From NCBI RefSeq assembly GCF_019402445.1, contig NZ_SRZM01000128.1, positions 1-11,866 of the forward strand: DNA of 11,866 nucleotides. Reading direction: 5' to 3'. This DNA is from Brachyspira pilosicoli. Lineage in GTDB: Bacteria > Spirochaetota > Brachyspiria > Brachyspirales > Brachyspiraceae. Under the pieces are notes generated by a model. The model was not told the origin of the DNA. It worked only from the letters and a program-made list of their open reading frames with translations, and did not search any database. Below are positions 1 through 6,468 of this stretch, piece after piece. Made by a program: the position numbers and the translations under genes. Within the stretch, counting starts at the first letter, position 1. Each line of letters begins with the position of its first letter.

Positions 1-2
1 AT

Positions 3-287
3 TTTATATATGTTGAAGATATAGCTAAAATATTTTTATTTTTTATAGAAAAAAATATTTCAAATGAGATTCTAAATATTTCAACTAATAATTCTATAAA
101 TATAAATAATCTTGCAAATACTATAATCAATATATCAAAATCAAATATCAAAATAAATTATTTAGATAAAAGAGATGGTGATATAGATGATAGTATCTTA
201 GATAATACAAAATTACTTAATTTAATGAATATAAATTTTACAACTATAGATGAAGGATTAAAAAAATTATTAAAAACTCTAATATAA
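3..287 (+). CDS. NAD-dependent epimerase/dehydratase, C-terminal fragment
   Basis: This is the last 94 codons of a gene that enters from the left edge, with its stop TAA at 285-287. The translation opens with F-I-Y-V-E-D-I-A, the conserved 'YV.D.a' segment that follows the nucleotide-sugar site in extended short-chain dehydrogenases. It continues with an N-I-S-T-N-N-S-I-N-I-N-N-L stretch, matching the family's 'NIGtg...si.eLa' element, then R-D-G-D-I-D-D-S for the usual 'R.GDv..s.aD', and ends in a short helix like the family's 'leeGL..tl'. The NAD-binding Rossmann half lies outside the window, so the substrate cannot be named; UDP-glucose/UDP-glucuronate epimerases or dTDP-sugar dehydratases are candidates, acting in surface polysaccharide synthesis. 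The gene converges with pepT, and only three bases separate the two stop codons. Confidence 0.8.
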   Translation, partial: FIYVEDIAKIFLFFIEKNISNEILNISTNNSININNLANTIINISKSNIKINYLDKRDGDIDDSILDNTKLLNLMNINFTTIDEGLKKLLKTLI

Positions 288-290
288 ATT

Positions 291-1517
291 TTATTTAGAA
301 TATATATCTATTATTTTTAATAAAACCTCTGTCATCTTCTCTAAAGATTGAACAGGAATATATTCAAATCTGCTATGGAAATTCTCTCCTCCAGCAGATA
401 AATTAGGACAAGGAAGATTTCTAAATGATAACCTAGCCCCATCAGTGCCTCCTCTAATGGGAACTATTTTTTCTTTTATACCGCATTCATTAAAAGCCAT
501 CTTAGCATTTTCTATTAAATGCATATGTGGAAGTATTTTTTCTTTCATATTGTAGTAACTGTCTTTAATATTAATTTCAAATGTGTTTTTACCATATTTT
601 TTATTTAAAAACTCAGAAATACTTTTTATAAACTTTTTTTTGTTTTCAAACTTTTCTCTATCATGATCTCTTATTATATATTCAAGTTTAGCATTTTCTT
701 CATTTCCTTCTATATATGATAGATGATAAAACCCTTCATAATTTTCTGTATACTCAGGCTTTTCATTTTGAGGAAGCATATTATTAAATTCCATAGCAAG
801 TAATATTGCATTTTTCATTTTGTTTTTAGCATAACCAGGATGAACATTAACTCCATTAACAATTACATTACAAGAAGCAGCATTAAAGTTTTCGTATTCT
901 ATTTCTCCTAGTTCTCCTCCGTCTATAGTATAAGCAAAATCAGCACCAAACCCTTCAACATTAAAATACTCTATTCCAGAACCTATTTCCTCATCTGGAG
1001 TAAATGCTATTTTTATCTCACCATGTTCTATACTCTTATCTTTCATTATAGTTTCAACCATAGTCATAATTTCAGCAATACCAGCCTTGTCATCAGCACC
1101 TAAAAGTGTTGTTCCGTCTGTTACTATTAAATCATAGCCTTTATATTTATTTAAACTAGGAAAATCTTTAACGCTAAATATTATGTTTTTTTCTTTGTTT
1201 AAAACTATATCTTTTCCATCATAATTTTTTATTATATTAGCCTTTATATCTTTGCCGCTAACATCTTCAACAGTATCCAAATGTGCAATAAAACCTATTT
1301 TTGGCTTATCTTCTTTTCCTTTAGTTGCGGCAATTTCAGCATATACAAAAGATTTATCATCAATATAAGAATTATTAACCCCTAAATCTTTTAACTCTTT
1401 TAATAAATACTCAGCAAACTCCCTCTGCCCAATAGAGCTTGGTGTTTTATTTTCATTAGCAGATGATGATGAAGTGTCAAAAGTAGTGTATTTTATAAAT
1501 CTTTCATAAGCTTTCAT
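291..1517 (-). CDS. pepT: Peptidase T (tripeptide aminopeptidase, M20B)
   Basis: Cytoplasmic di-zinc aminopeptidase that removes the N-terminal residue from tripeptides; 408 residues, the normal family length. Metal and catalytic residues are all visible: H79 and D81 in AHLDT, bridging D142 in LLGADDKAG, catalytic E176 and ligand E177 in TPDEEIGSG, D199 in TIDGG, and H381 in ENFHSRFEYIP. The IRGGTDGARLS stretch (354-364) also matches PepT. Residues from roughly 210 to 325 form the lid/dimerisation domain. The ATG at 1517 is preceded by an AGGA Shine-Dalgarno at 1525-1528. A likely promoter sits at 1545-1572, so the gene appears monocistronic, divergent from the neighbouring barrel gene and convergent with the epimerase. 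No key residue is missing. The wider M20 family was considered, but the HLDT and the IRGGTDG pattern point to PepT. Confidence 0.95.
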   Translation of the reverse strand: MKAYERFIKYTTFDTSSSSANENKTPSSIGQREFAEYLLKELKDLGVNNSYIDDKSFVYAEIAATKGKEDKPKIGFIAHLDTVEDVSGKDIKANIIKNYDGKDIVLNKEKNIIFSVKDFPSLNKYKGYDLIVTDGTTLLGADDKAGIAEIMTMVETIMKDKSIEHGEIKIAFTPDEEIGSGIEYFNVEGFGADFAYTIDGGELGEIEYENFNAASCNVIVNGVNVHPGYAKNKMKNAILLAMEFNNMLPQNEKPEYTENYEGFYHLSYIEGNEENAKLEYIIRDHDREKFENKKKFIKSISEFLNKKYGKNTFEINIKDSYYNMKEKILPHMHLIENAKMAFNECGIKEKIVPIRGGTDGARLSFRNLPCPNLSAGGENFHSRFEYIPVQSLEKMTEVLLKIIDIYSK

Positions 1518-1544
1518 AAATATATCCTAAAAATTAATATTTAT

Positions 1545-1572
1545 ATATTATCAAAAAAGAATAAATATTCAA
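1545..1572 (-). promoter_or_regulatory. Probable vegetative promoter for pepT
   Basis: Reading the - strand, TTGAAT (1572-1567) and TAATAT (1550-1545) are separated by 16 bases, with TGA just before the -10, which makes it an extended -10. Transcription would start near 1538, giving a leader of about 20 bases that just contains the AGGA ribosome site. In such A+T-rich DNA chance matches are common, so position and spacing carry most of the weight. Confidence 0.5.
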
Positions 1573-1585
1573 TATATTATTTTAA

Positions 1586-1614
1586 TTGATATTTTAATTT
1601 GTTTATGTTATATT
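1586..1614 (+). promoter_or_regulatory. Probable vegetative promoter for the barrel gene
   Basis: TTGATA (1586-1591), a 17-base spacer, then TATATT (1609-1614) preceded by TGT, an extended -10. The predicted transcript start near 1621 lies only about 23 bases before the ATG at 1644. It would leave about 11 bases before the alternative ATG at 1632, which supports the later start. This promoter and the pepT promoter are back to back, with 13 bases between their -35 boxes. Confidence 0.6.
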
Positions 1615-1643
1615 GACTGAATTAATAAACAATGGGTAATATT

Positions 1644-2927
1644 ATGAAAAAATATTTGTCTTTAGTAATCATCATTTTTAATATTTTTAATACATTATAC
1701 ACTCAAACAACTAATAACCAAACCACAAATACAAACTCTGGTAAATATGGTGTTCTAAGTGCATCATTAGAATTGACAGCATACGGAAGAATGAGCGATT
1801 TAATAGAGCAAACAGGAAATGAAGATACATTGGGCGTACTTCTTTATGGCGATTTGCATTATATAAAAGAATACAAATATGCATCTATTGAAGCAAACAT
1901 TAATGCTAGATTTTATGAACCATTATCACACAAGGCAAGATTTTATAAAGATATGTCGCCTCCTGTTTTTGACTTTTCTAAAATGAACCTATTTGTAAAT
2001 TTTAAATATATTGGCATAAGGGCTGGAGTATTAGAGCCATACACAAAAAATATACCTATGACATCATACTTCCCTACTCTATTTTATTTTCACACAGTAA
2101 GCAGCAACAAAGCAACTGTATTATCAGGACCGAGAGATATGCCTATAGGTTATGAAAGTCAGCTTATACCAAGATACGACACAGGTATTATGTTAGAGTC
2201 ATCATTTTATGGTGTATTTATTGGAGTTGGTATGGTTAATGGAGAAATGGGGCTTGATGCTAATTCATCTAAAGGATTAATGGCTAAAATATCATACAGC
2301 AATGATTATATAAATACAGGTGTGGCTGGAATAATTACAGAAATAGGCTCTATACCAATAAAAGAATGGGGAGATAGCATTAATGCTTTTTTCTATTTTA
2401 GAAATGGAAAAGATGGGAGATTTACTGCTGGTATAGAAGGATTTTGGTTTAGACATGGAATAAGAAGGGATAATGAATATTCTCCTGGCAATGAAAATAA
2501 TAATACTCATAATTATAACGAAGGATATTATACAGATTTTTCTATTCAAACATTTAGTGGAGATAAACCTTATTATGCTATGAGCGGTTTTCTTTTCTTT
2601 GAGGCTAGAAGGTTATGGATTATAGATATCACTACACATGTTGGAGTATATGATAATAATATTTATTCAAACAGTGAAGATATTTTTCAGCCTAAATATA
2701 GAGCATTTTTAAAACTTACTTTTAATGTTACAGAAGATTTTAAAATTATGATTTCAGATACATTTACTTACGACCCTGTATATAAAAATAATTATCAATA
2801 TTATGAGCTTGAAAATAGAAATCAAGTTGGTGTAATTTCATATAATGAAGAAGATGGTCATTATACTGTAGACAATGATTTTTATATAGGTTTAAGTTTC
2901 AAGTTTGGTGGAGTTTGGGGTAAATAA
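1644..2927 (+). CDS. Secreted, probable outer-membrane beta-barrel protein (unrecognised family)
   Basis: I do not recognise a named family. From the ATG at 1644 the protein has 427 residues and begins M-K-K-Y-L-S-L followed by a hydrophobic I/F/L core and L-Y-T-Q, a standard Sec signal peptide with cleavage near residue 20-21. The mature part is rich in alternating aromatic/small residues and Tyr/Gly/Asn turns, for example blocks reading IGIRAGVLEPY, GVFIGVGMVNG and FYIGLSFKFG, as in porin-like barrels. It has no further membrane helix. An in-frame ATG at 1632 would add four residues (MGNI) ahead of the signal peptide. I prefer 1644 because GGGT lies a few bases upstream of it and the predicted transcript start is near 1621. 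Its stop (2925-2927) abuts the convergent methyltransferase stop. The role (porin, adhesin or surface antigen) is inference. Confidence 0.7.
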   Translation: MKKYLSLVIIIFNIFNTLYTQTTNNQTTNTNSGKYGVLSASLELTAYGRMSDLIEQTGNEDTLGVLLYGDLHYIKEYKYASIEANINARFYEPLSHKARFYKDMSPPVFDFSKMNLFVNFKYIGIRAGVLEPYTKNIPMTSYFPTLFYFHTVSSNKATVLSGPRDMPIGYESQLIPRYDTGIMLESSFYGVFIGVGMVNGEMGLDANSSKGLMAKISYSNDYINTGVAGIITEIGSIPIKEWGDSINAFFYFRNGKDGRFTAGIEGFWFRHGIRRDNEYSPGNENNNTHNYNEGYYTDFSIQTFSGDKPYYAMSGFLFFEARRLWIIDITTHVGVYDNNIYSNSEDIFQPKYRAFLKLTFNVTEDFKIMISDTFTYDPVYKNNYQYYELENRNQVGVISYNEEDGHYTVDNDFYIGLSFKFGGVWGK

Positions 2928-4541
2928 TTAAGAAACAAAATTATCAATTTCTTTTAAAATATTTTCTCTTAAGATGTTTCTTTTTATTTTTATTTCTTTT
3001 AGAATATCTAATGCAAGAAAAGCATCTTTAAGAGATTTTCTTATTTGCCAAAAACCAGTGTCCCAAAGAGATATTTTGAATTTATCAGTATTAACTTTTT
3101 CTATATTACTGTAAAAATATTTATAAAGCTCTTTTGAAATATCAATTAAATCTTTTGCTTCTTTTGTGAGAGAAATATTTTTTAAATAATAGCATACAAA
3201 TCTATTTTCTCTATCATAACTAAAAAAAACATTATTACAACAAACTTCTTTATAATCAAACGGATAAAATTGATTAATTATCTTGTAATATTGATTATTA
3301 TAATAAATATTATCCATAGCAGAGGTTTGATTTGAAGTAGAAAATAAACTCCACACTACACAGTCATTTTTAAAATCATCAGAAAAACTTTTTTTTGGTA
3401 TGATAAACTGGTCACTTCCATTAAGCCAATTAACTTTTACAGTTCTTCTCACAGCATGTATAATCATAGCTTTTTCAAAATTTTCTTTTGTAATAGAAAG
3501 AGAACCTGCTGAAGCCTGAGGAGCAGAAAATATTGCTGTGAGATTTTGTTTTTGTAAATCACTTCCACAGCTCATAAGTGAACCTATAAAACCATCGCAT
3601 ATTTTATTTCTTATGTCTTTACCATTTTCTTTTACAACTATAGCAGATGATAGAGGCACGAACGATGATGTTGTTCTTGTTCTTTTTATCCATTTATTTA
3701 ATAGCTCTTCTCTAGAAACTACACTATAATTTTTTTTAGTTTTTAATTCTCCATCATCATCAAGTATATCTAGCACTATATTTTCTTTTTTTATATTAAA
3801 CAATTTTGAAACTTTCCATATTATAAAACTCACAGGAAAAGGAGTTGTCTTTGAAGTGTTATCAAAATTAGAAGAAGAAAATATAAAACCATTCATAAAC
3901 TTATAATTGCAAACATTGTTTCTAAACTTTTCGTTGTTGTTTGATTTTATATAATTTGTTTTAGAAAATATTGCTAAATAAATTTCTCTATCTAAAAACT
4001 CTCTGTATATTCTAAACATAAACTGTGCATAAAGCTCTCTTGAGGATTCACCTAATTTTTCAGCGTGCATAATATCTCTTATTTTGCTAATACTTACATT
4101 TTTTTTGCTTTTTGAATTTGTACCTGCAACTTGACTTGTAGCATATGGAGGATTGATAAATATTAACCATTTTAAGTTTTTATTATTTAAGTCTTTTATT
4201 AATTTTTTTGGAAGCTTTTGATAATTAAAAATATTTTCTGAAACAACTATATCATCATTCAAATAATCATATTGAAACAAACAAGCTCCTCTAAACTTTT
4301 CCTTGCAATAATTAATATCATTTTCATCTATTGTAGACATATACAAATATTTATACAATTCTTTATCCAAATAATATTCTAAATTACCCGTTCCGCATGC
4401 CATATCCCATATTCTATAATTGCCGCTTTTAAATTCAGCTATAGAAATAACATCATCAATATACTCTAAAGATTTTTTAGCAAATATCAAAGGCGTATAA
4501 AACTCACCTAAATATCTTTTTTTGGAATTATATTCATTCAT
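2928..4541 (-). CDS. Solitary N6-adenine-type DNA methyltransferase
   Basis: 537-residue S-adenosylmethionine-dependent methyltransferase of the N6_Mtase/type II-type IIG style. Visible motifs in order: GEFYTP (12-17, the element preceding the AdoMet fold), motif I DMACGTGN (46-53), and catalytic motif IV NPPY (130-133), whose Asn-Pro-Pro-Tyr is typical of exocyclic-amino adenine methylases. The long C-terminal half (about 250-537) contains a W-L-N-G-S-D-Q-F block and an N-D-C-V-V-W-S-L-F block (about 372-400), conserved in large methylases of this kind as I recall them, and presumably serves target recognition. No nuclease motif is evident in it and no restriction gene lies beside it, so it looks like an orphan methylase. 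The ATG at 4541 comes one base after the upstream gene's stop and has no clear Shine-Dalgarno, implying translational coupling. Target sequence unknown; an RNA or protein substrate is not excluded. Confidence 0.8.
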   Translation of the reverse strand: MNEYNSKKRYLGEFYTPLIFAKKSLEYIDDVISIAEFKSGNYRIWDMACGTGNLEYYLDKELYKYLYMSTIDENDINYCKEKFRGACLFQYDYLNDDIVVSENIFNYQKLPKKLIKDLNNKNLKWLIFINPPYATSQVAGTNSKSKKNVSISKIRDIMHAEKLGESSRELYAQFMFRIYREFLDREIYLAIFSKTNYIKSNNNEKFRNNVCNYKFMNGFIFSSSNFDNTSKTTPFPVSFIIWKVSKLFNIKKENIVLDILDDDGELKTKKNYSVVSREELLNKWIKRTRTTSSFVPLSSAIVVKENGKDIRNKICDGFIGSLMSCGSDLQKQNLTAIFSAPQASAGSLSITKENFEKAMIIHAVRRTVKVNWLNGSDQFIIPKKSFSDDFKNDCVVWSLFSTSNQTSAMDNIYYNNQYYKIINQFYPFDYKEVCCNNVFFSYDRENRFVCYYLKNISLTKEAKDLIDISKELYKYFYSNIEKVNTDKFKISLWDTGFWQIRKSLKDAFLALDILKEIKIKRNILRENILKEIDNFVS

Positions 4542-4542
4542 A

Positions 4543-5583
4543 TTATAATATCTGTGTAAATTGTGTCTCTTTAGATTTTTTATTATCTATCTCGATTATC
4601 TCTTTTTTATCATTAGCATAAGAAACTGTTATAGACAAAGTTTCACTATCTTCTTTAGAGAAATAACCCATTATGTTTGCAGATTTTAATACTGCTTCTT
4701 TTATATTATCAACTTCACCATAAAGCTCTAAATATCCAAAAGGTCCTTTATTATAATTTGGTCTAAATGTAATAGCGTTTTTTCTATCTCTTTTTTCTAA
4801 TGCATCATTTTCATTTTCATTTCTGCCTAGTATAAGTTTAGCATTATTATCAATTCTTATATGCCTTCCTATAGCCAAATACTGCATAAGCTCCATATTA
4901 ATAATCTCTCTTCCATTGTGAGAAACTAGCTCCTCGTATCTTCTTCCATAACTTTTATCAACTATAGAACAGCACCCGCCAGAAGGAATAGGATAATCAT
5001 CTATACCAAACTCTTTAGCAAGCTCCATCTGTACTTGTCTGCTTCGTCCATATATATCATAAAGGTTTTCTCTGTTTATAAGCCCCTCACTTTCTGCTAT
5101 TGTGATGGGAAGAAGCTTTGCAGATAATGGTCTTAAAAGTTTTCCATCAAGTCCGCTTTCTCTTATGGAATTAATTAGGTCTTGAGATTTTTGACTCATA
5201 GGTCTTTGCCCTTTAACTTCTCCTGTAGCAATAAAATCAAATCCCTCTTCTTCCATTATCTTTTTTGCAGTTTTAAGCATAAGTATATGGCAGTCCAAAC
5301 AAGGATTAATAGAACTTCCATAACCATATTTTGGATTTAAAAACATATCAATATATTTATCTTTCAAAGAAACAAATCTTATTGGAATATTAAGAAAGTC
5401 AGCAGCCTTTTTAGCAGGATCATCATAATGTATATTCATAAGCTCATTTTTAATTACAGGATATTCAAGTCCAGTAACGAATCTTACAGCAAGAACATCA
5501 ATATTTTCTCTTTTTAATATGGCTCCCACAAGCATACTGTCAAGCCCGCCTGAAAGAAGCAAAATAGCCTTAGCTTTTTTCAT
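4543..5583 (-). CDS. PP-loop ATPase, ThiI/MnmA-like tRNA thiolation family
   Basis: 346 residues. The N-terminal HUP fold carries the PP-loop S-G-G-L-D-S (11-16), which adenylates a uridine (or similar) before sulfur insertion. A central block has N-P-C-L-D-C-H (93-99), A-T-G-E-V-K-G-Q-R-P-M-S-Q (119-131) and P-S-G-G-C-C-S (200-206), so C95, C98 and C204/C205 are candidate sulfur-carrying or iron-sulfur ligands. The C-terminal part (about 236-310, with G-R-H-I-R-I and L-I-L-G-R-N-E-N-E-N) resembles the NFACT-R-type RNA-binding domain attached to ThiI-like PP-loop proteins. It is neither canonical ThiI (no THUMP domain) nor canonical MnmA. Cytoplasmic RNA sulfur modification is the best inference. 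The start at 5583 has AAAGGT at 5593-5598 as ribosome site, and its promoter is at 5616-5644. It is first in a two-gene operon with the methyltransferase. Confidence 0.78.
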   Translation of the reverse strand: MKKAKAILLLSGGLDSMLVGAILKRENIDVLAVRFVTGLEYPVIKNELMNIHYDDPAKKAADFLNIPIRFVSLKDKYIDMFLNPKYGYGSSINPCLDCHILMLKTAKKIMEEEGFDFIATGEVKGQRPMSQKSQDLINSIRESGLDGKLLRPLSAKLLPITIAESEGLINRENLYDIYGRSRQVQMELAKEFGIDDYPIPSGGCCSIVDKSYGRRYEELVSHNGREIINMELMQYLAIGRHIRIDNNAKLILGRNENENDALEKRDRKNAITFRPNYNKGPFGYLELYGEVDNIKEAVLKSANIMGYFSKEDSETLSITVSYANDKKEIIEIDNKKSKETQFTQIL

Positions 5584-5615
5584 TTATATTTTACCTTTAT
5601 TTAATAATTTTTCTG

Positions 5616-5644
5616 AGTATATATTTATTTTCTAATTTATTCAA
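5616..5644 (-). promoter_or_regulatory. Probable promoter of the thiolase-methyltransferase operon
   Basis: On the - strand TTGAAT (5644-5639), a 17-base spacer and TATACT (5621-5616). Start of transcription would be near 5609, giving a leader of about 25 bases with the AAAGGT site. There is no second promoter in the one-base junction before the methyltransferase, so both genes should share this one. Confidence 0.55.
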
Positions 5645-5744
5645 TAATAATTTATTTTGTTTAATGTATTTCTATATGTTTAATTTTAGATGTTATATTA
5701 CATCAAAGATATATTGTAAAAATATAAAGTTGTAGTGTTTGCAC

Positions 5745-5782
5745 TTTATTCAACTTTTTGCTGCGGGAAAAAGTTGAATAAA
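5745..5782. repeat. Perfect 15-bp inverted repeat (hairpin) in a 252-base gap
   Basis: Arms 5745-5759 and 5768-5782 are perfectly complementary and flank an 8-base loop containing CTGCGGG, the only G+C-rich patch in the gap. It lies about 50 bases past the serB stop and about 160 bases before the start of the PP-loop gene, so ending the serine operon is its most obvious job. Neither strand has a U-run directly after the stem, however, so it is not a textbook intrinsic terminator. The sequence AAAGTTG at 5726-5732 repeats a part of the right arm and could compete for the same left-arm bases (5751-5757). The rest of 5584-5835 holds the operon promoter and no gene that I can see. Confidence 0.7.
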
Positions 5783-5835
5783 AATATAATAAAATATAGT
5801 TGTTTAAATATTTTATAAAAACTTTGAAAATATAT

Positions 5836-6456
5836 TTAAACTTTATCTAATATAAGGGTTAAATCTTTTTTCTCTATTATAATATTTGCTTCCTTTTTTA
5901 AAACTTCTTTAGCACAAAATGCTGCCTTTTTTTTAGCATATTTAAACATGCTTAAATCATTAGCACCATCACCCACAACCAAAGTATCATCATAGGAAAC
6001 ATTAAGAAGCTTTTGTAATCTTACAAGCATATCTCCCTTGCTGTTTGAAAACATCATCTCGCCACCAACTTTTCCTGTAAGTATATTATTTTTTGTATGA
6101 AAGATATTTGCAAACTCTCCATCTAAATTAAGTTTTTCTACAAATAGGGTAGTTGCATTTTTAAATCCTCCAGAAAAACATACACATTTATAGCCTTTTT
6201 TGTGAAGCTCTTGAATAGTTTCTTTTGCTCCATTCATTACAGGAAGGCTATTACAAATTTCATTAACAGTTTCTAATTTTGTTCCCTTAAGCAAAGCAAC
6301 CCTCATCTCTAAGCTTTCAAAAAAATCAATCTCGCCTCTCATTCCTTTTGCAGTAATTTCAGAAATCTCTTTTTCAAAATTAGTTTCTCTTGCAATAATG
6401 TCTAGAGTTTCACCGTCCATCAAAGTGGAGTCAAAATCAAAAACTGCTAATTTCAT
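5836..6456 (-). CDS. serB: Phosphoserine phosphatase (HAD family)
   Basis: 206-residue haloacid-dehalogenase-type phosphatase, predicted to hydrolyse O-phosphoserine to serine, the last step of serine synthesis. Motif I is D7-F-D9-S-T, with D7 the nucleophile and D9 the acid/base. Motif II is F-S95-G-G. Motif III is K140 in N-S-K-G-D. Motif IV is G-D163-G-A-N-D167-L-S-M. The cap after motif I has the glutamate-containing M-D-G-E (13-16) typical of SerB. Length matches single-domain SerB without the N-terminal ACT extension of the E. coli type. The ATG at 6456 is 12 bases after the serA stop, and its ribosome site AAGGA (6466-6470) overlaps that stop, so the two genes are coupled. Other small-molecule HAD phosphatases are possible, but position beside serA makes SerB the best reading. 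Confidence 0.9.
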   Translation of the reverse strand: MKLAVFDFDSTLMDGETLDIIARETNFEKEISEITAKGMRGEIDFFESLEMRVALLKGTKLETVNEICNSLPVMNGAKETIQELHKKGYKCVCFSGGFKNATTLFVEKLNLDGEFANIFHTKNNILTGKVGGEMMFSNSKGDMLVRLQKLLNVSYDDTLVVGDGANDLSMFKYAKKKAAFCAKEVLKKEANIIIEKKDLTLILDKV

Positions 6457-6468
6457 TTATATTTATCC

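Noticed and set aside
267..323. Inverted repeat TTATTAAAAA/TTTTTAATAA spanning the epimerase and pepT stops as a bidirectional terminator
   Set aside because: All A/T, with a 37-base loop. Such matches are expected by chance in this composition.
2292..2549. 85-codon - strand reading frame inside the barrel gene
   Set aside because: It is antisense to a well-supported gene with a signal peptide, and its Ile/Ser-rich composition is what an A+T-rich complementary strand gives. The same applies to small opposite-strand frames inside the methyltransferase, serA and hsp20.
2928..4541. HsdM subunit of a type I restriction system
   Set aside because: No hsdS or hsdR neighbours exist in the window, and the FYTP...NPPY layout with a long C-terminal half fits a stand-alone methylase better.
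5689..5704. Near-palindrome GATGTTATATTACATC as a regulator site
   Set aside because: It lies well upstream of the -35 of the only nearby promoter and has no second copy in the window. Possible, but unsupported.
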